Below, piece by piece: positions 43,681-55,393 of a stretch of 64,000 nucleotides of DNA. The DNA is taken from assembly GCA_933207985.1 (NCBI GenBank), contig OW240915.1, forward strand, positions 263,714,918-263,778,917, given 5' to 3'. The translations under genes and the position numbers were made by a program. The notes beneath the pieces are model-generated. The model did no database searches, was not told the DNA's origin, and saw nothing but the letters and a program-made list of their open reading frames with translations. The DNA is from Pelobates cultripes (taxonomy: Eukaryota > Chordata > Amphibia > Anura > Pelobatidae). How positions within the stretch are numbered: position 1 is the stretch's first letter; each line of letters opens with the position of its first letter.

Positions 43681-43904
43681 AAGAAAGAGGAGGATTGTGG
43701 GAGACACAGGCCTTATATACTCACTTCCTATGTTATGTGATTGGTTGCCTGTATACCTATACAGTTTTTTCTTTCATTTCTGATATATTTATATTCCTCT
43801 ATCTTTGCTGCTGAGGAAATAAAGAAAGAGTTATGCATAATACTCGCCTCCGTGTCTTTAATAAAATCATGACTTTACGTCATGTTAATAGTAAAATCTG
43901 GGAA
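43681..43904 (-). repeat. DIRS right inverted terminal repeat
   Basis: Complement of the left repeat, extended by about 37 bp (43868-43904), which includes a short palindrome ATGACTTTACGTCAT. The extension has no match at the left end but is matched by the internal complementary region, the asymmetry known from DIRS-1. Confidence 0.95.
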
Positions 43905-44460
43905 TTTATGACTCTAAAGTGTTAAAACCACCATCTAGCCCACGTCCCCTGTGGCCACCCTAAATATAATAAAATCTTACTTGTATTCAAGTCTGCAGCT
44001 GCTACCTCTGCCCATGTCTGTCTGTGAACTGCCCATGTTTGCTGACATCAGAAGTGATGGACTGAGCCAATGACAATGCTTCTCCATAGGATTGGCTAAG
44101 ACTGAAAAATGCAGATCAGGGGCAGAGCAAACACAAGTCAAACACAGCCCTGGCCAATCAGCATCTCCTCATAGAGATGAATGGAATCAATGCATCTCTA
44201 TGAGGTAAGTTCAGTGTCTGCATGCAGAGGGTGGCAGTGCTGCACATTAGGCATGACTACTTAAAGAAGCTCCTCTAACACCCATCTGAGGAGTAGCCAG
44301 TGAAGTTATCACTAGGCTGTAATGTAAACACTGCATTTTCTTTTTTTATAGCAAAAAGCCTGAATGGAATGATTCTACTCACCAGAACAAATGCAATAAG
44401 CTGTAGTTGCTCTGGTGACTATAGTGTCCCTTTAAATTTGAAATTTACTTTGCGAGGCCT
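43905..44460. other. Unannotated DNA; TTAA-family module
   Basis: Contains AATGCAATAAGCTGTAGTTG followed by CTATAGTGTCCCTTTAA at 44385-44438, a fragment related to 36350-36394 and the TTAA elements. Otherwise nothing recognised. Confidence 0.45.
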
Positions 44461-44466
44461 TGTGCA

Positions 44467-45095
44467 AAGGTAAAGGAACCCATCAACCTCCTTTAATTCA
44501 CCCATCCTAAAAAATGAGACTCAAATCATACTTGGTGACAAAAAAGGCCACACAATTTAGAAAAGGCACCAGATAATCTTTTATAGAATTAGAGAAGCTG
44601 AACTGGCACTTTCCAGCAATTTTAATAATGTTTGCTTATTATCCCAATACTTAACAAACATGTATTTGTGAGGTGTTAAAAATGATATTAAAGGTAGAAA
44701 TCCACACCTCTTTAGTTTGGAACTGGGCACCTCCGTCATGGCTCAAACTCATTAGTCAATCATTGTCATAAGCTCTGTTCTTTGCACGTGGCAGTGAGCA
44801 GCAACTTAAAACATATTACTATATATGTACATAACCAACCTTCAATAGAGTACAACTGTGCTAATCTATCCCAACCACCTGGGCTCCTGTTCTTCCTCCT
44901 CGTCCTAACCACCAAATGGCCTCCAACCTGCCATTATGTTAATGTAATGCTAACTACTAGCCAGCCATTGGCTCAGTGTGCACTTCTATTAACCCATACC
45001 TGTAGCCAAGGTTAGGGGAGTGATCCATTTACCCACGAACCACGGGTCCAACCCTGGTTGGCAAGGACTTTTAAGCACCCACTGTGATGAGAGAC
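44467..45095 (+). repeat. Unknown interspersed repeat, copy A
   Basis: Shares with 45356-45775, in the same order and orientation, AATGAGACTC, ATACTTGGTGAC, ATATATGTACATAACCA, AGAGTACAA, CAACCACCTGGG, CGTCCTAACCA, AAATGGCCT, AGCCAGCCATTGGCTCAGTG, ATTAACCCAT, GGTTAGGGG and GGTTGGCAAGGAC. It carries an extra insertion of about 200 bp (44570-44790). No coding potential. Family unknown to me. Confidence 0.82.
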
Positions 45096-45355
45096 AAGGT
45101 TAGTACATAAAAGAAACAAAGAAACAAACAAACAACCAACATCCACAGGGGAGGGAGGGCGGGAAGCTTTTACCAAGCCTGTCAACTTTAAGCTGGCTGC
45201 TTGCCTACTAAAATGCCTTCCTATTCATATAGATATCACCTCTTTCCTTATTCCTCCCCCCCTACTATTATCCTATTTACACTCCCTCTCACATGTCCCT
45301 GTTCTGTCTAGGCCTTGCCTGCCTCCTCAGTGTATTGTGTGGGGACCATGTAGTG

Positions 45356-45775
45356 GGAACCTATTACCCCCTTTTAATTTATCCATCCTAAATAATGAGA
45401 CTCTAAACATACTTGGTGACAGAAAAGGCAACAGCTTTATTAAATAACAACATATGTCATTAACATCAACTTAAACCATATTAATATATATGTATATAAC
45501 CAGCTTCCAAGAGAGTACAAACTTGCCAACCTATTCCCAACCACCTGGGTGCCTGTCATCCCTCTTCGTCCTAACCATTAAATGGCCTTCAACCTGGCCT
45601 TACGTTAACGCAATGGTAACCAGAAGCCAGCCATTGGCTCAGTGGGCACATCTATTAACCCATGCCTGTACCTGAGGTTAGGGGGAAGGATCAGCCCTGA
45701 AACATCCATCTTCCTATGAAGTACTGGTCTAACTCTGGTTGGCAAGGACCTTCATCCGCCACTAGCCCCTCTGTT
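45356..45775 (+). repeat. Unknown interspersed repeat, copy B
   Basis: Second copy of the repeat at 44467-45095, about 890 bp downstream in the same orientation. Roughly three quarters of aligned bases agree by eye. Termini are not defined; the shared start is GGAACC(C/T)AT. Confidence 0.82.
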
Positions 45776-47561
45776 TTACTCCCAAAATAACCCCAGCAAT
45801 CCCCCTCTAAAAACCATCCTGCAAGACCAGATTGAACAGATTGAAACCCAATTCCATGAGGTGGACCCAGTCACTCCGAAAGTACGTTGCTGCATTCTTC
45901 TCAAAGATGTGATAATGCACTGTTGTCATGTCTTACCTTATTTGGAGTCTGAAGTGCAGAGATATCTGCACACCCTTGCAGATAAACACAGCCCACGGTA
46001 CCCAGATAAGGAGCTACCTGGGTTGTGAATCTGTGCATGGGGGCTTAGGCAGGAACAGTAACCGGGTACATGGAAACAGACAAAGGCAAATCCTGAAAAG
46101 TAGTCAGACACAGTTACAAAAGTCAGTGTTTTATGCCCAGCTAATGAGTGAACTGCCTCAGGTGAACTTAGATGGACAGGTAGGAGCCATCGGTGATGTC
46201 CAGCCCCCTAGTGCTGCAGGCAATACCAGGAAAACAAGGTAAGGACCAAACTTCAGAAGTGGCTCAGAGGCAGGAACTCAGGCTTAGGATGCAGAAGGCC
46301 CCAGGTTTAGGCTTAGGATGCAGAAATCCCCTGTTGGGCACTGGTTGTCTGGATGGCACTGTGATAACCTTCACGCCTGCTACCACCTTTAAGGCCTCAG
46401 TCAACTGGACACCCTCAATATCTGTAGCCCATGCCAACACTCAGCACTGGCAAAATATCAGAGAATACTATAATGCACTGAACCAGGAGGCTTAATTTTA
46501 TTTTATATATTGAGTTTGACTCTAACTAGTCCACATCACCTCTGTGACCCCAAAAAAGTGAGAGAACTAGGTTGCAGTCATGGTGTGGATCCCCTAGAAC
46601 CATAAATTATGCTAGTTGTCACGTTGTCACATTGGCATAAGTAGAGGGGTTCCACAAGCATGCAGTGTCCAAATTTCAGTGGCAATCGGGAATGCAGAAG
46701 AAGACTAGAAGTCAAGGCTCCCTAATTGATGTGCATGGTGTGCAACCATTTAGCTGATAAAGACAGCCCATTGATCTACAGGAATTGACTATATGAACAA
46801 TTGCAATGGCCCTCATTTGACAGAGTCAGACATAAAAAAACATAATTTGAAGTGAGCCTATCTACCTTACTCCATGTTTCAGAAAATAACTTTGTCTTAT
46901 GGTCATGCTATTCTCAACAGGCAGTCTTATCTTTATGTGTGCATCACTGGGATTAGGCTCCTCCAGAAACTAGACTGGCCTTCTTCCACTACACATTCAA
47001 TTGCACTGATAAAACCACCAGTTATTAGATAACAGTCACCATGAGAGATAAATGCCTGACATGAGTTTCATCAAGCACTTCACTTTATCAGCAGAAGGTT
47101 TTTTTTTTTTAATACACTAGTACTGTGCTTAAAGCATAGATGCAATAACTACATCCTACCTGAATAATACAATTTTCACTAATTTCAATATCTGTGGTGT
47201 GTGTAATGCAGTATGCTCACTCTAGAAATATATGTTTTAAATATTATTCAATACCCACTCTGGATGTACTATAACACACTTATTCAATACCCACTCTGGA
47301 TGTACTATAACACACTATTGTTAATGTAATGAACCCAATGAAGTGAGAAATACTGACTGGAAGTAAGTAACTGGGTAACCACAGCATCTGAAAGGTAAGA
47401 AACAGAATGAAAAAAGGAGATCTTCAACCAGGATCAGCAGACAGGTGTGTATGATGCTAGGAAAAGGTATAGATCAAGTCTATAGGTCAGGACAGTCAGT
47501 AAAGATGCATAGTTCACAGTGCAGGTCAAGAGTCACGCAACCTTGGAAACATACTGTGAAG
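45776..47561. other. Mostly unannotated DNA
   Basis: No gene supported. Short direct repeats include CTCAGGCTTAGGATGCAGAA/GTTTAGGCTTAGGATGCAGA at 46277 and 46307, and a T-run near 47100. 45925-46240 has AGGCAGGAACAG, GGTAC blocks that resemble antisense LTR or leader DNA, but I could not delimit an element. Confidence 0.4.
47251..47322 (+). repeat. Perfect 36-bp tandem duplication
   Basis: Two adjacent identical copies of a unit beginning TATTCAATACCCACTCTGGA and ending ATAACACACT. Perfect identity suggests a recent slippage or duplication event. Confidence 0.9.
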
Positions 47562-48900
47562 GATTTTCATGTACTTACCTGTGTGCCTTCAGTTACACCT
47601 TCTCCCTGCTGTATAAATGCTTGTATCAGTTTGTTTCATTATGTATTGAATAAATGTATTAGTCTACCGAACCGAGACAACCCACCCTGGGTAGCAATCA
47701 GCATTAGAACGTAGAGAAAACCGCAACTTAATTGCTCCTAGGTGGCCACCATTCGGCATACGAACACGTGGCGAGAACAAAGGATGGCGGCCATCTTAAA
47801 ACTCACGAATGCGATCAGCGGGGCTTACGCATGAACTGCCTGGAACTATTTTCGGCACGGCAAACATGCGAACGCCCGGTCCTCATGGAAGTCCTGGCTG
47901 AATACGTTCCCCTCCACGAATCAAACTGGCATTAGGTAGATAGATCCTACCGAACAAGGGGAACATTCGCATGTAACCAGCTGTACCATACAAACGGTGG
48001 TTTTTGTGTAATTAGACGCGAACGGAGACCGGCTCTTGCTGCTGATTTCATGGAACTCTGAATCGGATACCTCCACATGGCGAGCTGGTCAAACTTCTAC
48101 ACGATGCGACGCGGAAACTACCGAACGGAAATTCGTGAGATTTGAATATGTGACTACCAGTATCCTCAGCTACCCAGGGATGTTATATTTGTATGTGTTA
48201 TAGAAAGTACTTTTCTGACAATTTTGAAAATGTAATGTTTCTGGCCAGCAGATAATTGAGTTTAGTATGTTGCTGAAACTCAATTATCTAGCCTGGCCCA
48301 GAGGAGGAGTCTGTTACTGTTTAAATTGAATGCCTGTTGCTTTCAGTAAATCAGTCTTGTTCCAGCATTAAAGGACCACTATAGTGCCAGGAAAACATAC
48401 TAGTTTTCCTGGCACTATAGTGCCCTGAGGGTGCCCCCACCCTCAGGGTCCCCCTCCCGCCCGGCTCTGGAAAGGGGAAAGGGGTTAAATCTTACCTTTT
48501 TCCAGCGCTGGGCGGGGAGCTCTCCTCCTCCGATCCTCCTCCTCCCCGTCGGCTGAATGCGCACGTACGGCAAGAGCTGCGCGCGCATTCAGCCGGTCAC
48601 ATAGGAAAGCATTCATAATGCTTTCCTATGGACGCTGGCGTACTCTCACTGTGAAAATCACAGTGAGAAGCACGCAAGCGCCTCTAGCGGCTGTCTCTGA
48701 AACTGCTATGTTTATGAAAAAATGGGTTAACCCTAGCTGGACCTGGCACCCAGACCACTTCATTAAGCTGAAGTGGTCTGGGTGCCTAGAGTGGTCCTTT
48801 AAGCTTTGGCTCATGTGTGGATTATTTGGCGATACCAGCGATATTTCTTCTTGTGGAGTATTGGGTGATTTTTTTTATGGGAAAGAAGGGAATGCTTGAT
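47562..48900 (+). mobile_element. Second large LTR-like element, split by TTAA element
   Basis: Related to 14802-15879: an early AATAAA (47650), the GCGGCCATCTTAAAACTCACG block, CATTCGGCATACGAACAC, a stem-loop at 48241-48299 and the U5-like TTGTGGAGTATTG. A 427-bp hairpin element plus a TTAA duplication lies at 48368-48802. Ends are not certain. No internal genes adjoin it. Confidence 0.55.
48372..48798. mobile_element. Hairpin-rich TTAA element, shorter copy
   Basis: Flanked by TTAA at 48368-48371 and 48799-48802. The ends AGGACCACTATAG and CTAGAGTGGTCCT are inverted repeats with one mismatch. The body matches 23769-24261 but lacks about 70 bp covering the CCTCTAGTGGCTGTC hairpin partner and half of the next hairpin. 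The breakpoint lies at GCTGTCTCTG. Its host LTR reads continuously across the site if one TTAA is removed. Confidence 0.88.
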
Positions 48901-51181
48901 GGTGATACCGTATACTACTCTCACACATACATACAGCATTTACATAATAAATAATAAAACAAAGAGGACGCAGAAAGATATATCTAAGGTCTGAAATGTT
49001 CAACAGAATATCCTAGAACAATCTCGAGTTATCCTTCGGACTTTACAAGCCTAAAACAGAGGTGCAGCATGGAAATTGCATCTCCTAGGTGTCATTGTAG
49101 CTCTTGAGATTCCCCCTGGAATAATAAGGAAGGGGGAACATGACTGCTGCCCAAGATTGTGGGATGGATCAGGGAAGATACAATGTTGCTAATGTTGGGG
49201 GTTCTTAAGGAAAGGGAGAGGGAGGGGGCTTGCCAGTCGACAGGATCAGTTGAGGGCTCCTAACTGTTTTCCCACCCTCCCTCCCTGTTTCTGGTGTCGT
49301 GGTTTGTGTCTTGTGCTGTTGTTTTTGTGTTGTCACAGTTTGGCGTTTCCCTGGACAGTGGAGAGGAAGAAAGGACATTGGGGAGACGACAGCCGGCACG
49401 GAGCTGATGGCGAGGAGCTGGCTGTCGAGGCTCATGGTACCGAATATGTGTGAGAACTGCCTGTTGGGCAAACACCCAACAGCGGGCAGATTTGGACTGA
49501 GTTAAATTGTTAATTTAAATAAAGCTGTGGCCGTTGCCCTTATCCACAAGAATGAGGTGTCACATGTGTTATTGGGGGGGGCAACGGGCTGTTGGTTGGG
49601 ACAGGTTGGGTCAGCAGTCATGTAATTTCTGCGTGAGCAGGAAATGTGTTTAACACTAGTTTCATGGCAATGCGTACATATTCCTATGTATAATTACTAA
49701 TCCATATATAGTCTCTACAGTTAGTTCAGTATGTAAGACTTATAAAAGTCTGCTTTTAACCCTTCTATATGTTTGGGTCTTATTTCTAACGATGTCATTG
49801 CATGAACCTCAGCTACTTAACCCTGCACCTTGTTTAGATTTGTCTTTTTCTCTTTCATCATGACTTGGTTTATGACCCTGACATGACCTTGATTACCGGT
49901 TTTCTACCAATTTGATGAAACGCATCACAAAAAAACAGCGGTGTTTACTACAATAAGGTTTGGCCTATATGGTCCTAACACACAACAAATACAAAGATAC
50001 TAAACAGAGAGCAGGGAACCATTAACCCATAATTTTATAACCGAATAAATGATAGAGCACAAGATCAAAGTCTGATCATTCCTGTTCTTCATACAGATGC
50101 TTAGAAACTCAATTAAATCAACAGATGTTATACTTAATTGGCTACAAAGAGTAATCAAGCATAACCAAGCTCATTAAATAGGAAAGAAAATACAACAGTG
50201 TGCAGTGTGCTTCCAAATGGTAAATTTGCATCAAATGCAATATATTGTTTAGTTTTATCTCTTCTTACAGTTCTTAATTTGATAGTACAATGTGAAACAT
50301 GAAATATTCAAGTATAATCCAGATTTCAGTCCATATTATTAAAATTAAAACAAAGAATAAAAAACTAACAAGAGTTAACCCTTAAATCATGTATTTCTAT
50401 ATTTTAATTCATTTTAAAGACAATTTAGCAGGTTCACCGCTCCCAGCATTGCTAAGAGGTCTGACATTGGTTGGGGCAGTATGCAGACCCTGAAAAGCCG
50501 AATTGGTGATTTTGCAATGGTCCATTGGTAGTCCTGACTCCTGTTTGTAGGGCTAGCTGGCGAGGAAGCTGTATTTTAAGTTGATCACCAAGGTTCCTGA
50601 AATTATGTGCCAGACAGGTATCAGTCTGTAGGTATAAATGAAGTGTCAGCCATGGCTGCTATTTCTCATGTAGACAATGTTTAGGAGCAGCTGTGGTGAA
50701 ATCTTCTTCTCCCTACTTCCTCCATCAACTGGAGCCTCATGGCCTAATGCTTCTCCCACACACCCACCATACCACTACACCAACAAGATTAGAAGCTGGA
50801 GTAAGGGGTAATGATATGAGGGTAAGGAGCTAGGAGAAAAATCTAATGGAATGTTATCAAGGGATTAGAAGAAAGTGTCAATGAAATTAGTTGCATATGA
50901 GATGGAAGGGAGAGTAATGGAATGAAGGACATGAGAAGGGAGTAATGGACAATGAAATGAGAGAACATGAGACAATGATATTTAGAAAGAGAGAGAGTAT
51001 ATAGATATGCATATGTTTGAGGGTAAGGAGTGCTTACGTATTTAATATTGTTCATAGTTAGTCAGTGCAGCCAGGTCCTCCTCCTCCAGTGTAGCAATTG
51101 CTGCGAAACCTTAAACAAATGCTTTTCTTTGAGGCATTAGGCATGATGCACACTGCAGCCGTTTTTTTTTTTAGCATATTT
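48901..51181. other. Unannotated DNA
   Basis: 49210-49640 has an AATAAA (49521) followed by GTTGCCCTTATCCACAAGAA and a G9 run, which looks like the end of an LTR or other repeat, but no ends were found. The rest is AT-rich without recognised features. Confidence 0.35.
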
Positions 51182-51600
51182 TGTCACGTCATATGGTTGT
51201 CGTATTGTTCTGACCAGGAACCAGACAGAGACAGAACGTAGATGCAAAACACCTTTATTATAAATGGCAAATAATGACATAAACCAAAAGCAAAGTCCAG
51301 GAGGCAATCAGGGGTCAGACACCAAAACGGGTAGTCAGACGAGCCAGGATCAGGAGAATGGAGAGCAGCGGAGTCAGGAACAAGGCCAGAAGTCAGGAAC
51401 CAGGAATCAGGAACCCACATGAAATAGGAAGCCTTCTGGGAAATGGGAAACCACGCAAGGGCAAGGAGGTACTGGATCTTGCTGCTTAAATAGGCTGCAC
51501 TGATTAGCAGCAGGGCTGGTTACTACAATTAGGTGAATAACCGTGGCAACATTAATGAAGAAGCTGATCGTTAAAATCAGCTGAAAGCTCAAACACAGAG
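51182..51600 (-). mobile_element. LTR-like sequence
   Basis: On the minus strand: TATTTAAG (TATA-like, near 51492), an AATAAAGGTG (near 51250), then a stretch ending CATATGACGTGACA at 51182. This promoter, poly(A) signal and TGACA end order resembles a Gypsy LTR. The left boundary is not defined and no internal genes adjoin it. Confidence 0.45.
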
Positions 51601-51621
51601 AAAGGAAGGGTTGCTGTTTAA

Positions 51622-52009
51622 CCCCTTAAGACCGGAGGGTGTACTATTACATCCTATTCTAAGCGGCTCTAAACGCCGCCAGCGTAATAGTACGCCCTCC
51701 GGTCTTTTCCTACTTACCTGGCCGCCAGCGATCCCACACCGGCGATCGTGGTTGGGGGGACTCCCAGGGAGCCCCCCGCGGCACGTCCGACCCCCTGGAA
51801 GCCCCCGGGCCATGTGAGAGTGAGGTCCTTGCGAGGACCCCACAATCACATGGCCGGGGGTAGCTGGCTGCAGCATTGCCAGCAGGGGGACTGCCTGTAA
51901 TGACAGGTGATCCCCTTGCTGGCTGGAAATAAAATAAATTAAAGTGTAAAAAAAATAATAATATATATACTTAGATCATATATATATATATTATATATAT
52001 ATGATCTAA

Positions 52010-52054
<45 letters not shown>

Positions 52055-52657
52055 TATACATACACACACGTACACTGTCTAGGTGTATTTTACTATTAAT
52101 ATATAATTACACGTAGACTGATACTGATTAAATATATATATAATTGTGTTTGTGACCAAATGGCTACTAAAAAAGACTGGACATACCCCATTTGCAATAC
52201 CTTGGGTTGTCTACTATTGCAAATGGTATGCCATTATGGGTGTAAATTTCATTCCTGGGCTACTATACAGTCTCAAAGGCAACGTAACCAATCTGGCGAA
52301 TTTCAATTTCAAATGTAACGTGCTATATTCGACCCTGTAACTTCCCAAAACGCCATAAACCCTGTACATAGGGGGTACTGTCTTACACGTGAGACTTTGC
52401 TGAATACAAATATGTGTATTTTATTGCAGTAAAAGCAAACAGTATTATGACATTGACCGTTAAAATGTCATGTAGCTAAATATTTGATATTAAATGAAAG
52501 CCCTGTTTCCCCTGAATAAAATTATATATAATAAGGGTGGGTGCATTTACTATGAAAGAGGTGAATTACGGTTGGACAGACATGTAGCGCAAATGCCAGG
52601 TTTTGTTTACATTTTGTTTTGTTCACAACATGTACATTTGGCTCTGTCCTCAAGGGG
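51622..52657. mobile_element. 1-kb TTAA element with CCCCTT ends
   Basis: Flanked by TTAA at 51618-51621 and 52658-52661; the ends CCCCTTAAGACCGG and GTCCTCAAGGGG are imperfect inverted repeats. A long stem near the left end pairs AAGACCGGAGGG (51626) with CCCTCCGGTCTT (51695). It contains the AT palindrome at 51961-52045. No transposase is seen. Termini and TTAA duplication fit piggyBac or Kolobok superfamilies. Confidence 0.7.
51961..52070. repeat. AT-rich palindrome and (TA)n(CA)n microsatellite
   Basis: 51962-52020 is a near-perfect palindrome centred on an AT run, with arms ATATATACTTAGATCATATA and its complement, followed by about 20 TA repeats and then CACACATATACATACACACA. Such sequences extrude as cruciforms easily. 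Confidence 0.9.
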
Positions 52658-52661
52658 TTAA

Positions 52662-55217
52662 AACAGCAAAGAAACCCCGACACATATAGACTCATTAATT
52701 TAATCTCTGTTAGTTAGAAGTCACTAGTGTCTGTCTTTCAGTCACTAGTAAGGATGGTAATCATGAAAACTCCTAAACAGCACTGCTTTTATATGCAAGG
52801 CTGTAAGGGGCAGCATCTATGTCCCCAAATCACTTAGTTAAGGTGAAATTATTTGATGCGTAAATAACATTTCTTAAATTGATTGTGCATTCCTAGTTCA
52901 ATGGGCAACATGTATCAGACTATATCGAGATGTACTCAAATAAAATTAACCCCTAAGATTATCAAATAAAGAAATGACAAAAAAAACAGCTTAATAAGTG
53001 AGTGGAATTAACCACAGTCCAAACAGAGCTACATATAGTGCATGACTGCTAACCCAAGAAACCCATACCCCTATGCCCAATAAACACAATAAACTATATA
53101 TTTGTATGTTTTAGTTACACTTAGGACACTTTGCAGATATTGAACAATTAGCAAAAAAAAAATCATACCACTCAAGTTTCCTTATTTAAGAGGGATAGTA
53201 CCTATTTTGAGCACAAATCTCTCTGTCCTTCTTTTCCATCCTAATGTCCCTCTTTTTAGGAGCTCCATATTGTTGCTGTGCGCAAGTGTATTACAGAGCT
53301 CCACAACAATAATACTCACAATAATACAGTAATGTGTCTTTTTTAAGATTTTTTTTTTTAGAAATCAATGTGTGTAAATAAGATACATTGTTCTTGTTCT
53401 AAATTACATTTTAATAGTCTATTTTGCTATTAGTAAATCACCAAGAATATTTCAGAGCAGCCCCACTCTGGCAACACCCTTAAAATTAAAGTGTCCCTCT
53501 TACTCCATTTAAAATGTTGGGAGGTATGAAAAAGACTCTCTCTCGACATATAAAAAATATATTTTTGACTTTCACTCAATATATAAAAAAAGGAGAAGAA
53601 ATCAAGAAAAATCTGTATGACCGAAATATGATCTAAAGGAGCAAAAGTGGACAGGTTCAGTTCTAAATGTGGTCCACAAAAGCACATGCATATATCCCCC
53701 AAAATGTACTTATTCACTTATTGTTGCATTTGCATGCATTGGAAAAGAAGACAAGAGAAGAAAAAAAGGTAATTGGTGCCTGTGCAAATCAATGCCATAA
53801 ATATTCTATTTTGAGTAAATATACCATTGATTATGTTATATTTTATACAGATATATATTGATTATTTAGCCTGATGTAACATGGCAAAGAGTTTAGGCTC
53901 CACAAAAAAAAGAAAAAAAAAAGAGATAAACAATACTCACCCGTGTTAATATATGTATCATCTGGTTTCTTAGTGCACTACACAGGAATGTAAATAAATT
54001 CCGTTAACCAGAGGACAAGAACAAGCATTTTCGAAAAAATTAATAATGTCACAATGACACTAAGAGAATGCCATGAGAGTTTAGGTGACTGTTTGTTTTA
54101 CCCACTGCTACATCTATAGAAGAAGATGACAGATCTATTTTTTTCCAAACTATTAAATGAGTTTATTATATAGAGTAAATGGTGATTAGTACATTTTACA
54201 GAGTCTGTGTGAGTTATACAAAGATTCTTTTCAAATAGTATTATATAAAATATTCTACAGACTTTAGAAATAAGAAAACAATTCAAAAGGAAATTTACAT
54301 TAATATATTAAGATATATACCAGTTTCCATTCTGTCTTGTGTATTAGTCAAAACAATATCTTTTCAGATATTGACTAATTATTATAAGGTTAGTTGTATG
54401 ATTACTTTGCATTTGTGATGCTAACACGTCAACTAAATGACATCCTACAGGGACACCTATAAATGCTGGGCAATAATCCAGTGTTGTCCAAGAGTAAATA
54501 AAGGTGTGGCGTAGATTCTCGAACTACATTAGTGATTTCAGGGACAGTTTGTACGGCTACAACAGACAACAGTTTTGACCTATGACTGACTTTTTATTCT
54601 GAATCTCTGGTTTGGACTGATCTAATTTCATCCATGAATGCTATCTATACTTAAACTCAAGTCTTTTGATCAAGATACCATAAGCTGGTAAACGGGTCTA
54701 TTGAGATTTGCATTGGATATCTGTTTGTTTGTTTTAAAACTATATTTTTTTTTTTTATATTAATTTGTAAATATGATAATCCGATATAGTTTACATTCAA
54801 AATAGGCGTTGGCAAGTGTTATCATATGTAGTCTAGTTATTACTATTTTGAATGGGCATAGTCCATATGTATACTGTATATATCTGTTTAAGTGTATATA
54901 TATATCTTATTTAGCAATCCATATAGGATTTAACTGCATTTAATTCTGATGATATACTGCTAATAACTACTGATAATATATGACTAAGAAAAGTAAATCT
55001 CACTAATGATTTGAGTAAAAAATATTATGGTAGCATGTACATTACCTAATAATTATTTTCACAAAATATATTAGTTCTAATGATTCATAATGTCAGAGGT
55101 TAAATCTCTAGTTATCTTGGAAAATAGTTTTCATAGTATTGCGGTATTACCTGTTCATCAAACTGTGTCTCTAAATAAAGTAATCAGGAATGCTAACAAA
55201 TGTTTTCTTATTAACAT
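52662..55217. other. Unannotated AT-rich DNA
   Basis: No gene supported. 54465-54520 has TATAAATG and TAAATAAAGG about 45 bp apart, which could be part of an LTR, without other support. Confidence 0.4.
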
Positions 55218-55393
55218 TAGATTTGTGCACAAATGTGATTCAGGTGGTACAAAAAAAACCCAACAAATTCCTTTTAATCTATGCCTGAACAAATCAGTTG
55301 ATCCGGAATTGACCTGTTTCAGTTCGTTTGGGCATACATTAAAAAGAATTTGATTCATTTGTAGCAGCTGAAATGCATTTGTGCACAATTCTG
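55218..55393. mobile_element. Small hAT-like element
   Basis: TAGATTTGTGCACAAATG at the left and CATTTGTGCACAATTCTG at the right are inverted repeats. Flanking octamers ATTAACAT and TTTAGCAT agree at 6 of 8. The 176-bp length and lack of coding fit a MITE. Confidence 0.5.

Larger units (their letters stand above)
38150..43904 (+). mobile_element. DIRS-type tyrosine-recombinase retrotransposon
   Basis: A 5.75-kb element with inverted terminal repeats, gag-like ORF, reverse transcriptase/RNase H and tyrosine recombinase in that order, and an internal complementary region. DIRS elements replicate through a circular DNA that recombines into the genome without target duplication. Here both ends and the internal junction share TTT, and no target duplication is seen, as expected. 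The interior is markedly more GC-rich than the flanks. At least five frame breaks and one in-frame stop are present, so this copy looks inactive although structurally complete. Confidence 0.96.

Noticed and set aside
49205..49505. Overlapping frames of 67-88 codons
   Set aside because: Open on both strands in a GC-richer patch; no motif and likely part of an unidentified repeat.
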